Shown: positions 9,684 through 17,973, counted from the stretch's first letter. The stretch: 64,000 bases of DNA from an uncultured Desulfobacteraceae bacterium (GCA_913060875.1 CAJXSL010000002.1:186001-250000); one strand, 5' to 3'. A program made the numbers and translations. Notes: a model not told the origin generated them from the sequence alone.

Positions 9684-10340
9684 CTATAGCCCCATATCTT
9701 CGTTGACGATGATCACCTTTATGCGGCCCTTGGGATAGGATTTTTCGGTGATGCTCCAGGTGTTGCAGATCCTGTCGGGACTTTTGCAATCCATACAGCA
9801 GGATGTCTTCACACAGGGCGTCTTCCAGCCGGGATGCCGTATGGCATTCAAAGGGGCCGCGTAATGTTTAATTCTTTCCATGGCCTCTTTCACCCCGGCC
9901 ACGATCTTATTCCGGCCGACCACAATGATGACCGTTTTCGGACCGAACATGATACCGGCGATGCGGTTGCCGACCATGTCGAGGTTCACCAGCTGGCCGG
10001 ACTCCGTGATGGCATTGCTCCCGGTCAAGAACACATCCACCAGGAGGGCCTGCCGCCGGCGTTCGATGATTTCCGCGCGGGGCACTCCGTCTTCGAAGGT
10101 TTTGATAAGTCTGATGTCGGGCCGGTTTTCAATGTCTTGCAGGATTCCGGTCGCGAGCATGGACAGGGAATCACCCCAGGAAACGCTGCGGACGTTCAAT
10201 TTTGAAAGGATATCGTCCCGTATCAGCCTTTTCACATCATCTTGGCGGTCCGCCGTATAGACGTCAAAATGATTCTGTACAAGTGCTTCCCGGCACTTCT
10301 CGATCTTCTTTTGCCAATAGGTTTCCATAGGGTTTGGCAT
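9684..10340 (-). CDS. LUD domain protein (LutC/YkgG-like)
   Basis: The start chosen is ATG 10340, preceded by AGGTCACACG; an ATG at 10379 would add 13 residues. The product (about 218 residues) has the LUD fold: an N-terminal helical YWQKKIEKCREAL segment, VSWGDSLSM near residue 50, then LTGSNAITESGQLV and GPKTVIIVVGRNKIV, which are hallmark LUD motifs. The C-terminus carries clustered cysteines (CVKTSCCMDCKSPDRIC), a feature of this subgroup that could bind metal or be redox active. LUD proteins take part in lactate utilisation complexes in other bacteria, but here no lutA or lutB lies nearby, so the role is open. The gene is 51 bp from the potassium channel gene on the same strand. Confidence 0.8.
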   Translation of the reverse strand: MPNPMETYWQKKIEKCREALVQNHFDVYTADRQDDVKRLIRDDILSKLNVRSVSWGDSLSMLATGILQDIENRPDIRLIKTFEDGVPRAEIIERRRQALLVDVFLTGSNAITESGQLVNLDMVGNRIAGIMFGPKTVIIVVGRNKIVAGVKEAMERIKHYAAPLNAIRHPGWKTPCVKTSCCMDCKSPDRICNTWSITEKSYPKGRIKVIIVNEDMGL

Positions 10341-10391
10341 CGTGTGACCTGCTTGTTTCGCGTTAGAAACGATAGCCATCGCTACCAGCCT

Positions 10392-11219
10392 TTATTGGTT
10401 CTGCACAACAGCGCTGGCGTCCGGATCAAACGGATTGGTACGAACCGCCAAGGAAAATAAATAGCCATAACTCTTTTGCAAATAACGGATGTAGCGAAGC
10501 CATTCAAAGAGCAATAATTTATAGACGCGCGCCATATCCCCCTCAAGATGATTACGGTCGGGATCCGTCAGTGAATCCAAATCACGCCGGTTCAAGAGTT
10601 CATCGCGCAAATGGAATAACGCCCGGAGAAGCTCTGTAAATTGCTCATGTTCCTGGATGTTCGGATTCTCAATCAATCGCAAGAGCAAGTCAGCCTTGCT
10701 TTGCAGATAGTCCATGAATGCCGGCATATCCCCTGGGTGCGAATGGATGGCAAACCGATGACGGGCAAAAAATTGGCCGGCCTTGTCATAATCCCCTTTT
10801 TGCCATTCCTCTGAAATCTTCAGCCTAGCGTTCAGCTGTTCTACGCCCGAATCCAGACGGACAAATCGTCTCAGCAGACCGGTCCCCATTTCACTGAAAA
10901 ACAACCCGGTTATCATATCCACTTTTTGTTGTCGGATGGCTTCCTCGCGACGATTGACAAACAGGTCCGTAATACTGGCAACAACGCCGAGAAACGTCCC
11001 CACGCCCCCGATGATAATGATCAGCGCAAGAAGTTTACCGATCATTGTGTGGGGGCTGATGTCGCCATAGCCCACGGTTGCCATGGTCACAATTGAAAAA
11101 TAGATCGCATTCGTCAATGACATCTTTTCAAAAAACATGAAGCCGACAATGCCAACCAACATCAAAATCGTGAAAACAGTGATGTATATTCGGAGACGCA
11201 ATTTGGCAGTAGATTTCAT
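10392..11219 (-). CDS. two-TM potassium channel family protein
   Basis: The 275-residue product has two transmembrane helices (about 11-30 and 65-90) around a pore loop with the K+ selectivity filter TVGYGD, the Ion_trans_2 pattern. The C-terminal 180 residues are soluble, charged and helical. They lack a recognisable RCK/TrkA-N nucleotide loop, so the regulatory domain is of unknown type. The start ATG 11219 has AAAGGTCACC upstream. It is probably a homotetrameric inner-membrane K+ channel. It is followed by the LUD gene on the same strand, but no functional link is evident. Confidence 0.85.
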   Translation of the reverse strand: MKSTAKLRLRIYITVFTILMLVGIVGFMFFEKMSLTNAIYFSIVTMATVGYGDISPHTMIGKLLALIIIIGGVGTFLGVVASITDLFVNRREEAIRQQKVDMITGLFFSEMGTGLLRRFVRLDSGVEQLNARLKISEEWQKGDYDKAGQFFARHRFAIHSHPGDMPAFMDYLQSKADLLLRLIENPNIQEHEQFTELLRALFHLRDELLNRRDLDSLTDPDRNHLEGDMARVYKLLLFEWLRYIRYLQKSYGYLFSLAVRTNPFDPDASAVVQNQ

Positions 11220-11387
11220 CCGGTGACCTTTTTACCGTCGGCTGAATATTCCTGTTCAGCCAGTGGATCGCTATATTCCATTTAAATACCCCGACATCTA
11301 TATCCCGGGGATCATTGATTTGGATAGTTCAATTACAATTTCCATGCGTTATCATGGTCGAAGGCGATTCCGGCCGACCTGTCACGG

Positions 11388-12230
11388 CTATGCGGGTATG
11401 GCCACAGCCGTGCCTGCGACGATGATGCCCCCGGTTTCAGGAATCGTGACCGCGAGGCTGCTCGGCCTGCCCATGGCTTCGCCTTGTTGGATACGAATTG
11501 TCACCGGGACCGGCACGAGTTTCTTTTCGCGCAGATAACCGCCCAATGCGGCTGCCGCAGCTCCCGTGGCCGGATCCTCGATGACGCCACCGACCGGAAA
11601 AGGGTTGCGCGAATGGAATACATGCTCGGATTCACGCCACACCAGTTGCAGCGTCGTGAATTCTTCGCGTTCCATAATGGATTTGAGCGCATCAAAATCG
11701 TACGTCAATTGGTTCAGCCGTTCAAGTCGATTCACCGCCAGCACCAGGTGCCATGCACCGGCATAGGCGCGCATGGGGGGAATTGCGGCACTGAGATCGC
11801 CCTGTCGCCAGTCCAGGGTTCTCAACACCTCATCAACCAGGTGGGCCCCAGCCGCTGCTGTTTTGGGCTCCACGGATGTGAGCGCCGCGCGGTATTGCCC
11901 CTTTTTCGCATCGACCGATACGCGGATATCACCAACCAGAGTAGAAAATGTATACGTACCGGCCCCTTCGGTGCGCCCAAGCGCCACGCCGGCAGCGATG
12001 GTGGCATGTCCACAAAATGACACTTCAATCTCCGGACTGTAATAACGGACCGTTCGGTCGAATCCCGTGGTGGGTGCAATGAAGGCGGTTTCGGAATACC
12101 CCACCTGCCGTGCAATGGCCTGCATTTTTTCCTTGGGCGGAAGCTTGTTTCCAATCCAGATACCGGCGGGATTGCCACCGTTTGGATTTGTAGCGAAAGC
12201 AGAATACCGCAACAATTTGCTGTGTGCCAT
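11388..12230 (-). CDS. PhzF family isomerase-like protein
   Basis: ATG 12230 is chosen (GTGAGGCC upstream) over the longer track start. The 280-residue protein has the PhzF pattern: an N-terminal NPNGGNPAGIW motif, SETAFIAP with the conserved glutamate near residue 45, FCGHATIAAG, and in the second half DPATGAAAAALGGYL followed by the QGEAMGRPS motif. PhzF folds as two diaminopimelate-epimerase-like domains. Most members are uncharacterised isomerases unrelated to phenazine synthesis, and no phenazine genes are present here. It is cytoplasmic. It lies downstream of the aldo/keto reductase gene on the same strand, with a 132-bp gap. Confidence 0.9.
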   Translation of the reverse strand: MAHSKLLRYSAFATNPNGGNPAGIWIGNKLPPKEKMQAIARQVGYSETAFIAPTTGFDRTVRYYSPEIEVSFCGHATIAAGVALGRTEGAGTYTFSTLVGDIRVSVDAKKGQYRAALTSVEPKTAAAGAHLVDEVLRTLDWRQGDLSAAIPPMRAYAGAWHLVLAVNRLERLNQLTYDFDALKSIMEREEFTTLQLVWRESEHVFHSRNPFPVGGVIEDPATGAAAAALGGYLREKKLVPVPVTIRIQQGEAMGRPSSLAVTIPETGGIIVAGTAVAIPA

Positions 12231-12362
12231 CGTGGCCTCACTTAACCGTAACGTGATTACATGAAATTTTCGGGCTGCTAGGGTTGCTGCGCATGGCGTC
12301 CGCTTCAGCGATGTCAGGTGGCAAGCTGTTGCCCCCGGTAGAGGCGCCATGTCGCGCAACAA

Positions 12363-13358
12363 CTACTGGTTGACGGACGCCATGCCATCGGGGTCGTACC
12401 GATCCCCGCGCACCTGTCCGGCCAATGGGTCGAGCACGCCGATGTCTTCTGCGTCAAGCCGGCAGTCCAGCGCACCCAGGTTGGACGCCAAATTGGCAAG
12501 TTTGGTGGTGCCTGGAATGGCGACAACATGATCCCCCCGGGCCAACACCCAGGCCAAGGCCACCTGGGCGGCCTCGCATCCCTTTTGGGTCGCAATCGCC
12601 TTGATCGCCTCCACCAGTTCGAGGTTTGACGCGATATTTTCCGGTTGAAACCGCGGCTGCATCATAGCCCGGAAATCATCTTCGCGGGTGGGACGATCGC
12701 CGCTGGAGGTGTAGCGTCCGGTCAGCATGCCCCGGCCCAATGGCGCGTAAGCGACCAGGCTGATGCCAAGTTTTACACATGTGGGCATGATGTCCTTCTC
12801 GATATCACGGCTAAATATCGAGTACTCGGTCTGGAGGGCGGCAACGGGATGAACCGCATGGGCCCGCGCAAGCGTGCTGGCCGATGCCTCTGACAACCCA
12901 ACCGCCCCGATCTTGCCTTCTTGAACCAACTTGGCCATCTCGCCCACCGTCTCCTCGATGGGGGTGGCCGGGTCCACACGGTGGAGATAGTACAGGTCAA
13001 TCTTTTCGGTACCGAGACGTTGAAGGCTCTTTTCGCAGGAACGCCGGACATTGGCCGGCGAGCCGTCAATCCCCACGAAGGCGCCTGTGGCGGGATCCCG
13101 CTGTGGGCCGAACTTGGTGGCCAGGACAACCTGGTCCCAACGCCCGGCAAACGCCCTGCCTAATAACTGCTCATTGCGTCCCTGGCCGTAGATTTCCGCG
13201 GTATCAAAATGAGTGACACCCAGATCCACGGCCTTGTGGAGCAGATCGATGGCTTCCGCTTCTTGTGCGGGCGGGCCATAGAACTCGGAAAGCCCCATGC
13301 ATCCAAGTCCAATGGCCGATACGGATACCCCTGACAGACCAAGATTTCTTGATATCAT
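12363..13358 (-). CDS. aldo/keto reductase
   Basis: This 331-residue NADPH-dependent oxidoreductase of the AKR superfamily has the TIM-barrel signature: IGLGCMGLSEFYG at the N-terminus, the catalytic Asp/Tyr pair in HFDTAEIYG, the Lys in VLATKFG, and His in YYLHRVD. The cofactor-binding GTTKLANL is near the C-terminus. The GLGCMGLSEFYG type is common in the AKR13-like group acting on small aldehydes or ketones. The start ATG 13358 has AAAGGAGGCGAC. It is the last clearly chromosomal gene before the AT-rich cassette region. Confidence 0.9.
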   Translation of the reverse strand: MISRNLGLSGVSVSAIGLGCMGLSEFYGPPAQEAEAIDLLHKAVDLGVTHFDTAEIYGQGRNEQLLGRAFAGRWDQVVLATKFGPQRDPATGAFVGIDGSPANVRRSCEKSLQRLGTEKIDLYYLHRVDPATPIEETVGEMAKLVQEGKIGAVGLSEASASTLARAHAVHPVAALQTEYSIFSRDIEKDIMPTCVKLGISLVAYAPLGRGMLTGRYTSSGDRPTREDDFRAMMQPRFQPENIASNLELVEAIKAIATQKGCEAAQVALAWVLARGDHVVAIPGTTKLANLASNLGALDCRLDAEDIGVLDPLAGQVRGDRYDPDGMASVNQ

Positions 13359-13482
13359 GTCGCCTCCTTTCCCTATTCCCTTACCTCGTCTATTTTAAGC
13401 ATTTGAGGCCCTCTTATGCTGCGTCCCCAACAAGGTACAAAGAGAAAATCGACAAGCGTGCCTGGCACCCAGCAGCGCGAAA

Positions 13483-13833
13483 TCAGGAAGGCACCTCTGT
13501 AGCACGAAACACAAAGAAGGCTCCTGCCGTAATCAACCCAAAACCCAATAAATGCTGCATAGAAAATTTTTGTTTAAAAACAAAAGCCACGACTACAGCA
13601 AACAAAAACAATGTTAAGGCAATTCGAATCGTTTCCAACTCAGGTAAAGAAAAAACCTTCGAGCCCATGCGAATTGCGGGAATTGCAATGGCGTATTCCA
13701 ATAGTGCGATTCCCCAGGACATCAATATAGCCGAAAAAATTGACAAGTTTTCGACCTTTAAGTGGAAATACCAAGCGAAAGTGATAATTATGCTAGCAAC
13801 TGCAAGCAAGCAAATCGGTAAGATATAGGCCAT
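13483..13833 (-). CDS. DUF486 family small membrane protein (DMT-like)
   Basis: The start chosen is ATG 13833 (GGAGCGGCG upstream), not the far upstream track start, which crosses the attC site and the TA promoter. The 116-residue product has four hydrophobic helices and the DUF486 pattern: TFAWYFHLK near the N-terminus, SWGIALLEYAIAIPA in the middle, and GFGLITAGAFFVF at the end. The function is unknown, and a transporter-like role is inferred only from similarity to DMT proteins. The gene is AT-richer than the aldo/keto reductase beside it and lies just beyond the last attC. No attC is found downstream of it. It may be a terminal cassette that lost its attC, or the edge of the chromosome. 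Confidence 0.75.
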   Translation of the reverse strand: MAYILPICLLAVASIIITFAWYFHLKVENLSIFSAILMSWGIALLEYAIAIPAIRMGSKVFSLPELETIRIALTLFLFAVVVAFVFKQKFSMQHLLGFGLITAGAFFVFRATEVPS

Positions 13834-13953
13834 TGGACGCCGCTCCTTCGCATAAGAATAACGCATTATATTTACTAATCGCTGGCGCAGAGTTTGTTTC
13901 GCCATGTAGACGAAAGGTAGCGCGCGCTCGGGTCTTGTAGCAGAGATGACACC

Positions 13954-14016
13954 GCCTAACGGCAGAACTGTGAGGCGGCGATGTAAGAGCCGTCCTGCAC
14001 CAGTGACATGTTGCGT
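13954..14016 (-). repeat. attC site 1 (of yefM-yoeB cassette)
   Basis: Boxes GCCTAAC and GTTGCGT (the second degenerate) surround arms ACTGTGAGG and its pairing CTGCACCAGT, with the extra base on the high-coordinate side. It is the last site of the array. Confidence 0.7.
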
Positions 14017-14029
14017 GAAAAAAGTTGGG

Positions 14030-14074
14030 TTGACATAGACGCAACTTTGTTGTACATTTTGTTGTACATGTACA
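14030..14074 (+). promoter_or_regulatory. yefM-yoeB promoter and TGTACA operators
   Basis: TTGACA (14030-14035), a 17-bp spacer and TACATT (14053-14058) form a good sigma70-type promoter. Three TGTACA motifs lie at 14051, 14063 and 14069, the last two making the perfect palindrome TGTACATGTACA. TGTACA is the known core of YefM-YoeB operators in E. coli, so autoregulation is expected. Confidence 0.8.
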
Positions 14075-14086
14075 GGGAGGAGCACC

Positions 14087-14338
14087 ATGGAAGCCATTAC
14101 ATATACAAATGCCAGGCAGAATCTTGCGAAAACGATGGAAAAGGTCTGCCAGGACCACTCGCCGGTCATTATAACCAGAAAAAAGAACGACTCCGTAGTC
14201 ATTATGTCTCTTGAGGATTATAAATCCCTTGAAGAGACTGCTTATCTTTTACGTTCACCTAAAAATATGAGACGCTTGATTGAATCCATATCCCAACTCG
14301 AAAATGGAAACGGGACTGAAAGGTCTCTCATAGATTGA
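14087..14338 (+). CDS. yefM: type II antitoxin, YefM/Phd family
   Basis: The 83-residue antitoxin begins with MEAITYTNARQNLAKTM, the Phd/YefM DNA-binding fold. The segment VIMSLEDYKSLEETAYLLRSP links to the toxin-binding tail, which ends in acidic and Asn-rich residues. It neutralises YoeB and, with it, should repress the promoter just upstream. GGGAGG six bases before ATG 14087 is a strong ribosome binding site. The cassette gene is on the plus strand, opposite to its own attC (site 1), so transcription does not depend on the array. Family assignment is firm. Confidence 0.95.
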   Translation: MEAITYTNARQNLAKTMEKVCQDHSPVIITRKKNDSVVIMSLEDYKSLEETAYLLRSPKNMRRLIESISQLENGNGTERSLID

Positions 14339-14589
14339 AACCCATTTTCTCCGATCATGCATGGGATGATTATCTGTTTTGGCAAAAAACCGATAAAAAA
14401 ATTCTACGTCGGATTAATTCCCTCATCAAGGAAACAAAACGAAATCCATTTGAGGGTATTGGGAAGCCTGAACCTCTTAAACATGCACTTTCGGGTTATT
14501 GGTCCCGCCGGATCAATGACGAACATCGTTTCGTATATAAAGTTACCGAAGATTCTATTCATATAGCCCAACTTCGATATCACTACTAA
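14335..14589 (+). CDS. yoeB: mRNA interferase toxin, YoeB family
   Basis: This 84-residue RelE-fold ribosome-dependent endoribonuclease has the key residues at exactly the E. coli YoeB positions: Glu46 in GKPEPLKH, Arg65 in DEHRFVY, and C-terminal His83-Tyr84 (RYHY). It is therefore probably active. It starts at TTG 14335, overlapping the yefM stop in TTGA, which indicates translational coupling and antitoxin-first expression. With yefM it forms an addiction cassette at the end of the array. Confidence 0.95.
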   Translation: MKPIFSDHAWDDYLFWQKTDKKILRRINSLIKETKRNPFEGIGKPEPLKHALSGYWSRRINDEHRFVYKVTEDSIHIAQLRYHY

Positions 14590-14605
14590 TTCACCCACCT
14601 TTTCT

Positions 14606-14650
14606 TAAACCCAGCATTTTCGTGTCGATTTCTTCAGCGATATGTTATAA
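14606..14650 (-). repeat. attC site 2 (degenerate)
   Basis: Only the right half (GTGTCGATTTCTTCAGCGATAT, then GTTATAA) clearly matches the A-type attC family; the left box is AAACCCA-like and the left arm is eroded. It lies between yoeB and the next gene, whose stop codon is inside GTTATAA. Confidence 0.55.
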
Positions 14651-15130
14651 TTGCCTCTCTTCAATAATTTTTAAAGCTTTACCTTTAAACAAATAGACGA
14701 TTGCCATAGAAACGCCAATCAGTAAAAAAAGATATTGCAATTGTTCAAATAAGCTTCCTAAAAATCGACTGGATAGAATAATCATTAACACGATACAGGC
14801 CGCACTTAATCCATACGTTCCCTTTTTCCAGATTCGAAAATAGGAGAGTGATAGTAGGATACTCACGAAAAGCGTAAATATAATATTCATAATATCTGGT
14901 GGCTTTATAACGCTCATAGATAAAAATGCAGTGATACCTACAAATGCAATCCAAGGTGATCGCTGTATTGCTTTTAGCCCGTTGGTTTTTATGTATTTGA
15001 TTTCATCTTCTCTTACAGTTCGTCGTCCTATTTCATTAGATAGTTCAAGGGCTTCATGAGGTGATTTGGTTTTATCCAAAGCACCAAGTTTCTGTCTTAA
15101 TTCCTCAAGTGTTAGGCTTTTTAGATCCAT
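14645..15130 (-). CDS. cassette protein, four-TM membrane protein, unknown
   Basis: I do not recognise this family. ATG 15130 is chosen over the TTG of the track. The 161-residue product has a charged helical N-terminus (about 1-55) with heptad-like leucines, then four hydrophobic helices around 58-75, 80-98, 105-122 and 128-148, and a short basic tail. It should sit in the inner membrane with a cytoplasmic N-terminal helix. The stop codon TAA is supplied by the attC box (minus-strand TTATAAC). No clear ribosome binding site is visible, as the start is only a few bases from attC 3. Confidence 0.65.
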   Translation of the reverse strand: MDLKSLTLEELRQKLGALDKTKSPHEALELSNEIGRRTVREDEIKYIKTNGLKAIQRSPWIAFVGITAFLSMSVIKPPDIMNIIFTLFVSILLSLSYFRIWKKGTYGLSAACIVLMIILSSRFLGSLFEQLQYLFLLIGVSMAIVYLFKGKALKIIEERQL

Positions 15131-15136
15131 TTTCAA

Positions 15137-15205
15137 TTATAACGCTAAACTCACCTGATCCGTGGGCTGATAGGCCCTTGGATCAGATGGAGTGACAGGT
15201 TCTGC
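15137..15205 (-). repeat. attC site 3
   Basis: Boxes TTATAAC and GTTCTGC flank the arms CTGATCC and GGATCAG around GGGCTGATAGGCCC. Confidence 0.75.
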
Positions 15206-15216
15206 TCCCCTTACCA

Positions 15217-15678
15217 TTACAATATAGGTTCAGGTATTGGCACTGGTTTATAAGGCTTAAATGGTCCAGCTCTCATACCAGCAAAAAGTATTTCATTACC
15301 ATCATAGAGAAATATGTCTAAGCTGGGGTCAAACTCCGAGTATTTATATTTGAAGATAAAATTGCCATTTTTGATTCGTTGTATCTTCTCTTTAATTCCA
15401 GGCCATTCCTCTGGTTCAGCGCATCTTTGAAAAATTGAAATATGAAATTCTTTTTTACCATTTATTGCTTTCTTCTTTACCCTGACATCGCAAAATGTGT
15501 AATAGCTCCCAGAGGCGTAGAATTCTATTACAACCGTTTCATCCTTTGGCAAATAGTAATACTGAAGTGTATCAAAATGGCGAACCTTTTGAGGTGTTTT
15601 TAGTATCCAACTACAATTCTGTATTACAATTAGCACCAGTCCAATGATAATTATCCGTAAGCAATATCTGTCAGACAT
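15217..15678 (-). CDS. cassette protein, membrane-anchored or secreted, unknown
   Basis: The start is placed at ATG 15678 (MSDRYCLR), because upstream codons of the track ORF run through attC 4. The 153-residue product has one N-terminal hydrophobic segment (IIIIGLVLIVIQNC) ending at a cysteine, compatible with an anchor or a weak lipoprotein signal. The remainder is soluble and rich in aromatic and charged residues, and ends in a proline-rich tail (KPYKPVPIPEP). I do not recognise a domain. The likely location is the envelope. Confidence 0.6.
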   Translation of the reverse strand: MSDRYCLRIIIIGLVLIVIQNCSWILKTPQKVRHFDTLQYYYLPKDETVVIEFYASGSYYTFCDVRVKKKAINGKKEFHISIFQRCAEPEEWPGIKEKIQRIKNGNFIFKYKYSEFDPSLDIFLYDGNEILFAGMRAGPFKPYKPVPIPEPIL

Positions 15679-15712
15679 TTTTTTAGGTCTCACAAAAAAT
15701 GTGTATTCAATT

Positions 15713-15799
15713 GTAGAACGCCCGGCGCGAGCAGCGCCACATAGGTATTTATGGGTAGAGCACATTTTTCTCGCCGTCTGCTCAGGGCCGATGTTAGAT
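15713..15799 (-). repeat. attC site 4
   Basis: This 87-bp site has boxes GTAGAAC and GTTAGAT. The inner arm carries GGCGCGAGCAGCGCC and a longer central stretch than its neighbours. Confidence 0.7.
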
Positions 15800-15821
15800 A
15801 GTTGAAATTTTTTTTGGTATT

Positions 15822-16106
15822 TTATGAATGTGTAATATCGGATTTCGTTTCAAGCGCTACAGCGATTCTTTCTCCAATTCGAATAATCTGCTTTAGGCAT
15901 TGATAGTATAAAACATAAAATATGATGCTTATCATAAAAGGAAACCACGATAATAACAGACTGACATAAAATGGGGTTTCCTCTTCCTGCGACAGCGAAC
16001 TTGCAGCAACATCGTGATTATTTGTATTTGAGAAAATTTTGTACATCATAATGAAAAGAAGAATCGAAACCAGTATCAACAAAAAGGTTTTAGTATTTTT
16101 ATTCAT
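15822..16106 (-). CDS. cassette protein, two-TM, resembles FtsH N-terminal segment
   Basis: This 94-residue protein has a first hydrophobic helix at about 8-24, a short polar periplasmic stretch, and a second helix beginning FYVSLLLSWFPFMISII. The phrase SLLLSWFPF recalls the second transmembrane segment of the FtsH protease, but no AAA or protease domain follows. It could be a stand-alone membrane module that interacts with or mimics FtsH; this is inference from one motif. ATG 16106 has GAAGGAAAC upstream. It forms a single-gene cassette with attC 4. Confidence 0.6.
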   Translation of the reverse strand: MNKNTKTFLLILVSILLFIMMYKIFSNTNNHDVAASSLSQEEETPFYVSLLLSWFPFMISIIFYVLYYQCLKQIIRIGERIAVALETKSDITHS

Positions 16107-16140
16107 AAATTGTTTCCTTCAGGCCTTTTATGTTCATTAA

Positions 16141-16208
16141 ATCTAACGCTCTGGCTTACTGGCGAAGGCCGCGAAGTGGCCCGAATCCTATACAGACGGA
16201 TGTTATAC
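16141..16208 (-). repeat. attC site 5
   Basis: B-type site: ATCTAAC and GTTATAC around CTGGCTTACTGG, GGCCGCGAAGTGGCC and the right arm CCTATACAGACGG with one extra base. Confidence 0.85.
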
Positions 16209-16640
16209 CGTATTTGTTTTATCAATTAGTGCTTTTATGATTTCGGCCCTATCGTTCTTTGTAAAGAACTGCAAAACCAACCTTAATTTCTCATCACCAA
16301 TACATAGTTTCGTATTGTTCGGACCAAAACCTTTGTGTTCGATCGATTTTATTTCACTATAAGAAATCTTCTTTTGCTTATGGCCGCGAATCAATTTTAG
16401 GACGAAATGGTCATCCGCGAACTCAATGAAGGTGATTGTTGGACCTGCATAGGTAAACGCTAAATAGGTTAACAGCATCATTAGAGCGAAAAATGTTATT
16501 GATATGATAATTCCACGAGGATTCTGAAATAATTCTGGCGCGAAAAAAAAGTTAATTAAAATTTGAAGTGCAGCGGCACCTACCAACATAGAAAATATGT
16601 CGCATAGAATCTTTGCTTTGCATATTTGGTAAATTTTCAT
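16203..16640 (-). CDS. cassette protein, two-TM with PH-like C-terminal domain
   Basis: The 145-residue product has two hydrophobic helices (about 15-35 and 45-68) and a C-terminal soluble part of about 75 residues. This part has alternating beta-strands and a final amphipathic helix (FTKNDRAEIIKALIDK), the layout of small bacterial PH-like or DUF304-type membrane proteins. That comparison is structural guesswork. ATG 16640 is close to attC 6. The stop codon TAA lies within the attC box (minus-strand GTATAAC). The function is unknown. Confidence 0.6.
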   Translation of the reverse strand: MKIYQICKAKILCDIFSMLVGAAALQILINFFFAPELFQNPRGIIISITFFALMMLLTYLAFTYAGPTITFIEFADDHFVLKLIRGHKQKKISYSEIKSIEHKGFGPNNTKLCIGDEKLRLVLQFFTKNDRAEIIKALIDKTNTV

Positions 16641-16665
16641 TTTAGATTATTGAGGATATAACGCC

Positions 16666-16751
16666 AAGCTTAGTAGCAGACAGGGCAATACGGAATTCAA
16701 GCCTGTTGCGAGTGCGCCGCCCTGACTGTCTACTACAGTGACAGGTTAAGG
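16666..16751 (-). repeat. attC site 6
   Basis: An 86-bp site with boxes ATATAAC and GTTAAGG; the arms TAGTAGCAGACAGGGC and GCCCTGACTGTCTACTACAG pair almost fully. Confidence 0.8.
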
Positions 16752-17369
16752 AGAAGTCACCTTCGGTGATGACTCCACATGCACGCTTTCAATCATTTGT
16801 TTTGCATCCGCTGGCAATATACCTTCAAATAATTCAATGGGGCCTCGTTCAGAGAACCCTATATCAACTACTCGACCTTGAAATGTTGGATGTACGCACA
16901 TAAAGCCGATGTAGGAGATTTGGTAAGGTTGTCCATTATTATTAAGCAATGTCTTGTCCTGCCCACGGATATCATAATCGATACAAATACCGGCGAACTT
17001 ATCCCTTGGTTTTATATCCTTCTTCTTAATCTCAATCCGTTCTGTTGTCCTGTACTGACTTGAAAGCATCTGGATAAGATCGTCAACATTCTCTATATCG
17101 GCGGTTGCGGTGGATAAGCTCACATCGACAAAAATTGAATGCTCAGAAGAAGATGTATCACGACGGATAATGCAATTTTCAGCATACTGCTCAGAGACAA
17201 TGGCGTACCAATCGTTGTTCTGAGGTTTGGCAATAGAAAATCCCCTATACTGTAACCTTTCCTCCATATGATATGGACGAACTTTATTCGGTCCAAAATA
17301 TCCTGGTGCACTTACACATCCCCCAATAAATACGAAAAAAATAAGAGCAATAATGACCTTAATTTTCAA
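16746..17369 (-). CDS. cassette lipoprotein, unknown
   Basis: This 207-residue predicted lipoprotein has a signal with a basic start (MKIK), a hydrophobic core and lipobox FIGGC (Cys18). The mature part has a beta-rich pattern with several aromatic positions and no recognised motif. It includes a short cysteine-bearing stretch (GICIDYDIRGQ and later IGFMCVHP). Its general shape resembles small periplasmic proteins that accompany stress or envelope functions. The stop codon is within the attC 6 box GTTAAGG. It is a single-gene cassette. Confidence 0.65.
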   Translation of the reverse strand: MKIKVIIALIFFVFIGGCVSAPGYFGPNKVRPYHMEERLQYRGFSIAKPQNNDWYAIVSEQYAENCIIRRDTSSSEHSIFVDVSLSTATADIENVDDLIQMLSSQYRTTERIEIKKKDIKPRDKFAGICIDYDIRGQDKTLLNNNGQPYQISYIGFMCVHPTFQGRVVDIGFSERGPIELFEGILPADAKQMIESVHVESSPKVTSP

Positions 17370-17377
17370 TATTGGCT

Positions 17378-17450
17378 CCTTAACGGTTAGCTTGAGAAAA
17401 ACATATGAAGCATGGCGAAGTATGTATCCTCCTCAAAGCTTAGGTTAGAT
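17378..17450 (-). repeat. attC site 7
   Basis: Boxes CCTTAAC and GTTAGAT; arms AGCTTGAG and CTCAAAGCT around a loop containing CATATGAAGCATGGCGAAGTATG. Confidence 0.75.
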
Positions 17451-17463
17451 GTTGTGTTTTCAT

Positions 17464-17973
17464 TTATGGAGCGAACCATCCTTGAGGCGTATAAAATACA
17501 GAGGTTTCCAATTGGCATTCATCAAACGATTTATTTAGTTCGGATAACAATGATCCGGTTAATGATTTTGTGAATTCAGTTTCTCTTTTTGATCCGGCTA
17601 TATCTTTCACGTTAAATCTAACAATTTTATAATCTGTACTGACGGAAAGCTTTACAAAAACAGGTGTTTCAAATAGTTTTGTAGATCTTGAGTAAGTGGC
17701 GATATTTTTATACTCTATACCGTCAATTTCATAATAAAAAAAACCCCTTTCATCCTTTCTCATCCCATATTTTTCTGCAATTTTATCTATGGCTTTTAAT
17801 GCGTCGTAAAAAGCTGAATATTTTGTTTCATCGATTTCAGAGATATCGGTCTTTTCACAAAATAGAGAAGTATCTATTGTTATCAAATTATGATGATACC
17901 AAGTTAGCGCACAACTGTAAGTCGCAGATAGAATAAAAAAAAATAAAACAAATCTAATGAAATAATAATTCAT
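17464..17973 (-). CDS. cassette protein, exported, unknown
   Basis: ATG 17973 (MNYYFIRF) is preferred to the track start, giving a 169-residue product with a typical export signal ending near YSCA, which could be either a signal peptidase site or a poor lipobox. The mature region has an amphipathic helix (DALKAIDKIAEKYGM) and beta-strands. No known domain is recognised. The gene is followed by attC 7 and has attC 8 upstream. Confidence 0.6.
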   Translation of the reverse strand: MNYYFIRFVLFFFILSATYSCALTWYHHNLITIDTSLFCEKTDISEIDETKYSAFYDALKAIDKIAEKYGMRKDERGFFYYEIDGIEYKNIATYSRSTKLFETPVFVKLSVSTDYKIVRFNVKDIAGSKRETEFTKSLTGSLLSELNKSFDECQLETSVFYTPQGWFAP

